Source of the DNA: Candidatus Neomicrothrix parvicella RN1
GTDB lineage: Bacteria > Actinomycetota > Acidimicrobiia > Acidimicrobiales > VFJN01
Direction: 5' to 3'
Assembly (NCBI GenBank): GCA_945898515.1
Contig: CAMDIH010000007.1
Span: forward strand, 1 to 52,190
Length of the DNA: 52,190 nt
Part shown: piece by piece, positions 50,726 to 52,190 of the stretch
Layout: every line of letters begins with the position of its first letter
How positions within the stretch are numbered: position 1 is the first letter of the stretch
Notes under the pieces: model-generated
The model's database searches: none
Seen by the model: the letters and a program-made list of their open reading frames with translations, nothing else
Told to the model about the DNA's origin: nothing
Program-made: the position numbers and the translations under genes

Positions 50726-50856
50726 CAGCAGGCCGGGGGCACCAGCGAGGCCGCGGCCGCCGCCGAGAACCTTGACATCGGGGACCGGGGTGAGGACCGA
50801 GGCGCGACGAACGGGCTATCCACCGTTGTGCTCCCATCGCGAACGACCCATTCCAC
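50725..50856 (-). CDS. 43-residue upstream ORF ending in Cys, coupled to cysteine desulfurase
   Basis: GTG-started frame (begins MEWVVRDGSTTVDSP) whose last sense codon is Cys TGC, with TGA overlapping the desulfurase ATG. The start is 6 nt after a TAGAAT -10 element. It is Ser/Ala/Pro-rich and has no recognisable domain. A leaderless mRNA would be translated through this frame into the desulfurase. The remainder of the 50869-50980 gap holds nothing else recognised. Confidence 0.45.
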   Translation of the reverse strand: MEWVVRDGSTTVDSPFVAPRSSPRSPMSRFSAAAAASLVPPAC

Positions 50857-50862
50857 CCAAAG

Positions 50863-50868
50863 ATTCTA
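50863..50868 (-). promoter_or_regulatory. Predicted -10 element for the desulfurase-mnmA operon
   Basis: TAGAAT on the minus strand, 6 nt before the GTG of the upstream ORF and 138 nt before the desulfurase ATG. No clear -35 was found. Confidence 0.45.
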
Positions 50869-50980
50869 GCGGGCCCTCCTGCGTGACGGCGGGGCGCTCG
50901 GCCCACGAGGGTGGAGAAGCGCCGAGGCGCGGAACCCTCTGCTCGTCGGCCAGCGTCCCCGTTTTTGGCTGGGAGCACGC

Positions 50981-50986
50981 TAACCT
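50981..50986 (+). promoter_or_regulatory. Predicted -10 element for galT
   Basis: TAACCT ends exactly 7 nt before the GTG of a 9-codon upstream ORF. No good -35 is visible. The same hexamer sits at the MFS promoter in the same geometry. Confidence 0.45.
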
Positions 50987-50993
50987 TGCGTCT

Positions 50994-51023
50994 GTGCATC
51001 CAGGCTTTTTCGACCACCAATGA
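50994..51023 (+). CDS. 9-residue upstream ORF coupled to galT
   Basis: GTG-started MHPGFFDHQ with a TGA that overlaps the galT ATG by 3 nt (ATGA). It starts 7 nt after TAACCT. galT has no Shine-Dalgarno sequence within 12 nt, so coupling from this short frame could supply its ribosomes. Confidence 0.4.
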   Translation: MHPGFFDHQ

Positions 51024-51988
51024 GCCAGTTGCGCCTAAACCCTCTGACGGGTCGTTGGGTCACTGTGTCGACCGAACGAGCCGACCGACCGGGTGAATTG
51101 ATCTCGCGGCAATCGCCGGTGGAATCCGACCCCGATCGCCTCTGCCCGTTCTGCCCCGGCAACGAGGAGGCCACTCCCCCGGCGCTGGAGACCTATGGGG
51201 CCAGTGGGCGCTGGCAGGTTCGTGTGGTGCCAAACCTGTTCCCGGCCTTTGGTGGCAACAACGCCCTGCGGGTGCAGAACCTTGGGCCGGTGTGGACGCA
51301 GGCCACCGCCAGTGGGGTGCACGAGGTGCTGGTGTTTAGCCCTGACCACACGGGAAGTTGGGCCGACCTCGACGACAAGCAAGCCGGGTTGGCCATGGCG
51401 GCTATTCGCGATCGCATGGAAGACCACGCCCGTCGCTCCACCGTTCGGTACACGCAAGCCATCGTGAACGCCGGCCGGGAGGCCGGGGCATCGCTGGAAC
51501 ACCCCCACGGCCAGTTGCTCGGCATTCCCTTTGTGCCCGGCGAGATCGCCGAGGAGGAGGCCGGCTTCCGTCGCCACGAGGGCTCGTGTCTGCTGTGCAC
51601 GACCGCCGAGGCCGAGGTGCAGGCCGGGCACCGAGTGGTGCTGGCCGATGAGCAAGCCCTGGTGATCTGTCCGTTCTGGAGTGGTGCGCCCTACGAGATG
51701 CTGGTGATCCCGCGATCACACGAAGTGCACCTGGAGTCCACGTCGCCGCCCGATGTGGTGGCGGTGGGCCGAGCCATCCGCGATGCGCTCCTTCGCCTTC
51801 GCCGTCACGTTGGTGATACCGCCTACAACCTCGTGTTTCACACGGCCCCCCATCACCACGAAGGTCCGTTTCACTGGCACGTCCATATCGTGCCGCGGCT
51901 CACCAGCCTGGCCGGTTTTGAGCAGGGAACCGGCGTGATGATCAACATCGTCGCCCCGGAACTCGCCGCCCGGCATCTCGCCAGCTAG
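51020..51988 (+). CDS. galT: Galactose-1-phosphate uridylyltransferase
   Basis: 322 residues, HIT superfamily. Transfers UMP between UDP-glucose and galactose-1-phosphate in the Leloir pathway. It has CPFCPGNEEATPP near the N-terminus, PNLFPAFGGNNALRV, NAGREAGASLEHPHGQLLGIPF with the nucleophilic His of HPHGQ, a CLLCTT pair (possible second metal site), and the C-terminal FHWHVHIVPR. No other Leloir gene is in the window, and the actinobacterial homologues of this short type are not all tested. Its stop overlaps the convergent rsmI stop. Confidence 0.92.
   Translation: MSQLRLNPLTGRWVTVSTERADRPGELISRQSPVESDPDRLCPFCPGNEEATPPALETYGASGRWQVRVVPNLFPAFGGNNALRVQNLGPVWTQATASGVHEVLVFSPDHTGSWADLDDKQAGLAMAAIRDRMEDHARRSTVRYTQAIVNAGREAGASLEHPHGQLLGIPFVPGEIAEEEAGFRRHEGSCLLCTTAEAEVQAGHRVVLADEQALVICPFWSGAPYEMLVIPRSHEVHLESTSPPDVVAVGRAIRDALLRLRRHVGDTAYNLVFHTAPHHHEGPFHWHVHIVPRLTSLAGFEQGTGVMINIVAPELAARHLAS
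51063..51103 (+). repeat. 41-nt exact direct repeat, copy 1 (inside galT)
   Basis: In-frame part of the galT 5' coding region (encoding about residues 15-28). The identical 41 nt recur at 52150-52190, the extreme end of the window; the base before each copy differs. Confidence 0.95.
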
Positions 51989-52149
51989 GCGAGGCGCCGC
52001 TGACGGGTTGCTTCGGCGTACGCCTGCCGCTTGGGGACACCGAGGCGAGCGGCCACCGCCGTGGCCGCGTCCCGGGCGGTGTCACCGCTGGCCAAACAGG
52101 CCCGTACGGCCACTTCCACATCGTGATCACTGGCCGGGGTGGGCGGGGG
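51985..52149 (-). CDS. rsmI: C-terminal end of 16S rRNA 2'-O-ribose C1402 methyltransferase
   Basis: About 54 C-terminal residues: SDHDVEVAVRACLASG, then a helix-turn-helix-like VAARLGVPKRQAYAEATRQ and the stop. The final G-V-P-K-R-x-A-Y-x-x-A pattern is typical of RsmI C-termini. The gene should continue beyond the window, but the sequence past 52149 is a repeat of galT and probably not its true upstream sequence. It is convergent with galT, the stops overlapping by 3 nt. Confidence 0.65.
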   Translation of the reverse strand, partial: PPPTPASDHDVEVAVRACLASGDTARDAATAVAARLGVPKRQAYAEATRQRRLA

Positions 52150-52190
52150 CTGTGTCGACCGAACGAGCCGACCGACCGGGTGAATTGATC
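52150..52190 (+). repeat. 41-nt exact direct repeat, copy 2 (window end)
   Basis: Identical to 51063-51103 on the same strand, 1,087 nt apart, and running precisely to the last base. It interrupts the rsmI frame context. Most simply an assembly k-mer overlap at a contig end rather than a biological repeat. Confidence 0.9.

Noticed and set aside
50869-51020. Minus-strand open frame upstream of the cysteine desulfurase
   Set aside because: Arg/Pro-rich with no motif, and it runs through both predicted promoters.

Overview
The window is a G+C-rich, gene-dense bacterial segment with very short intergenic gaps, many 4-nt ATGA/GTGA start-stop overlaps and frequent GTG starts. It looks like Actinomycetota, probably the Acidimicrobiia. 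The evidence is gene content and order (gatCAB, ilvBNC, serA, leuB, an IclR regulator divergent from leuCD, ligA beside a small MetE-like gene, mnmA beside a cysteine desulfurase), together with many apparently leaderless starts: a TANNNT-like hexamer ends 6-8 nt before the ATG or GTG. From memory, the backbone matches the order in Mycobacterium tuberculosis from leuD (Rv2987c) to iscS (Rv3025c), here with further amino-acid genes inserted.

Layout. 1-5.7 kb (minus): leuB, ilvE, cimA, a hypothetical gene, gltX and a truncated YdcF-like gene, behind a leader peptide and attenuator. 5.9-7.9 kb (plus): an acyl-CoA synthetase and greA. 8.1-10.8 kb: an IclR regulator divergent from leuC-leuD. 10.8-14.2 kb (minus): leuA behind a four-leucine leader peptide and a strong attenuator, followed by an M1 peptidase. 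14.2-20.6 kb: a small sunset-domain protein, serA, an S9 peptidase, an aspartate-type aminotransferase and divergent serC. 20.7-23.2 kb (plus): a second acyl-CoA synthetase and a signal-peptidase-like protein lacking its expected catalytic His. 23.2-31.7 kb (minus): gatC, gatA, gatB, ilvD, a third leader/attenuator, ilvB, ilvN and ilvC. 31.8-36.9 kb (plus): an SDR oxidoreductase, then a TetR regulator with a heterodimeric ABC exporter. 37-41.3 kb: a ferredoxin, a lipase-like hydrolase, a second TetR regulator, an SCP2 protein and an MFS exporter, with two near-identical palindromes linking regulator and exporter. 41.5-49.6 kb: a PASTA-domain Ser/Thr kinase, ligA, a MetE-like protein, two membrane proteins and mnmA. 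49.6-52.2 kb: a cysteine desulfurase, galT and the C-terminal end of rsmI.

Function. The window holds the branched-chain amino-acid enzymes from pyruvate onward: leuA, leuB, leuCD, ilvB, ilvN, ilvC, ilvD and ilvE. It also has cimA, so 2-oxobutyrate for isoleucine can be made by the citramalate route, reusing LeuCD and LeuB. No threonine deaminase is seen here. serA and serC supply serine; serB is not seen. GltX plus GatCAB fits the indirect route to Gln-tRNA(Gln). The cysteine desulfurase and MnmA are the sulfur donor and thiolase for tRNA 2-thiouridine.

The most notable signals are regulatory. Three branched-chain operons (leuB, leuA, ilvB) each carry a leaderless-looking GTG leader peptide of 11-12 residues with the relevant codons, a TAG stop running into a stem, and then a second hairpin of terminator type. 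Three other genes (the MFS exporter, the cysteine desulfurase and galT) are each preceded by a leaderless-looking small ORF whose stop codon overlaps the gene's start. No rRNA, tRNA, CRISPR array or insertion sequence was recognised. The last 41 nt exactly repeat the 5' part of galT and look like an assembly or contig-end artefact.
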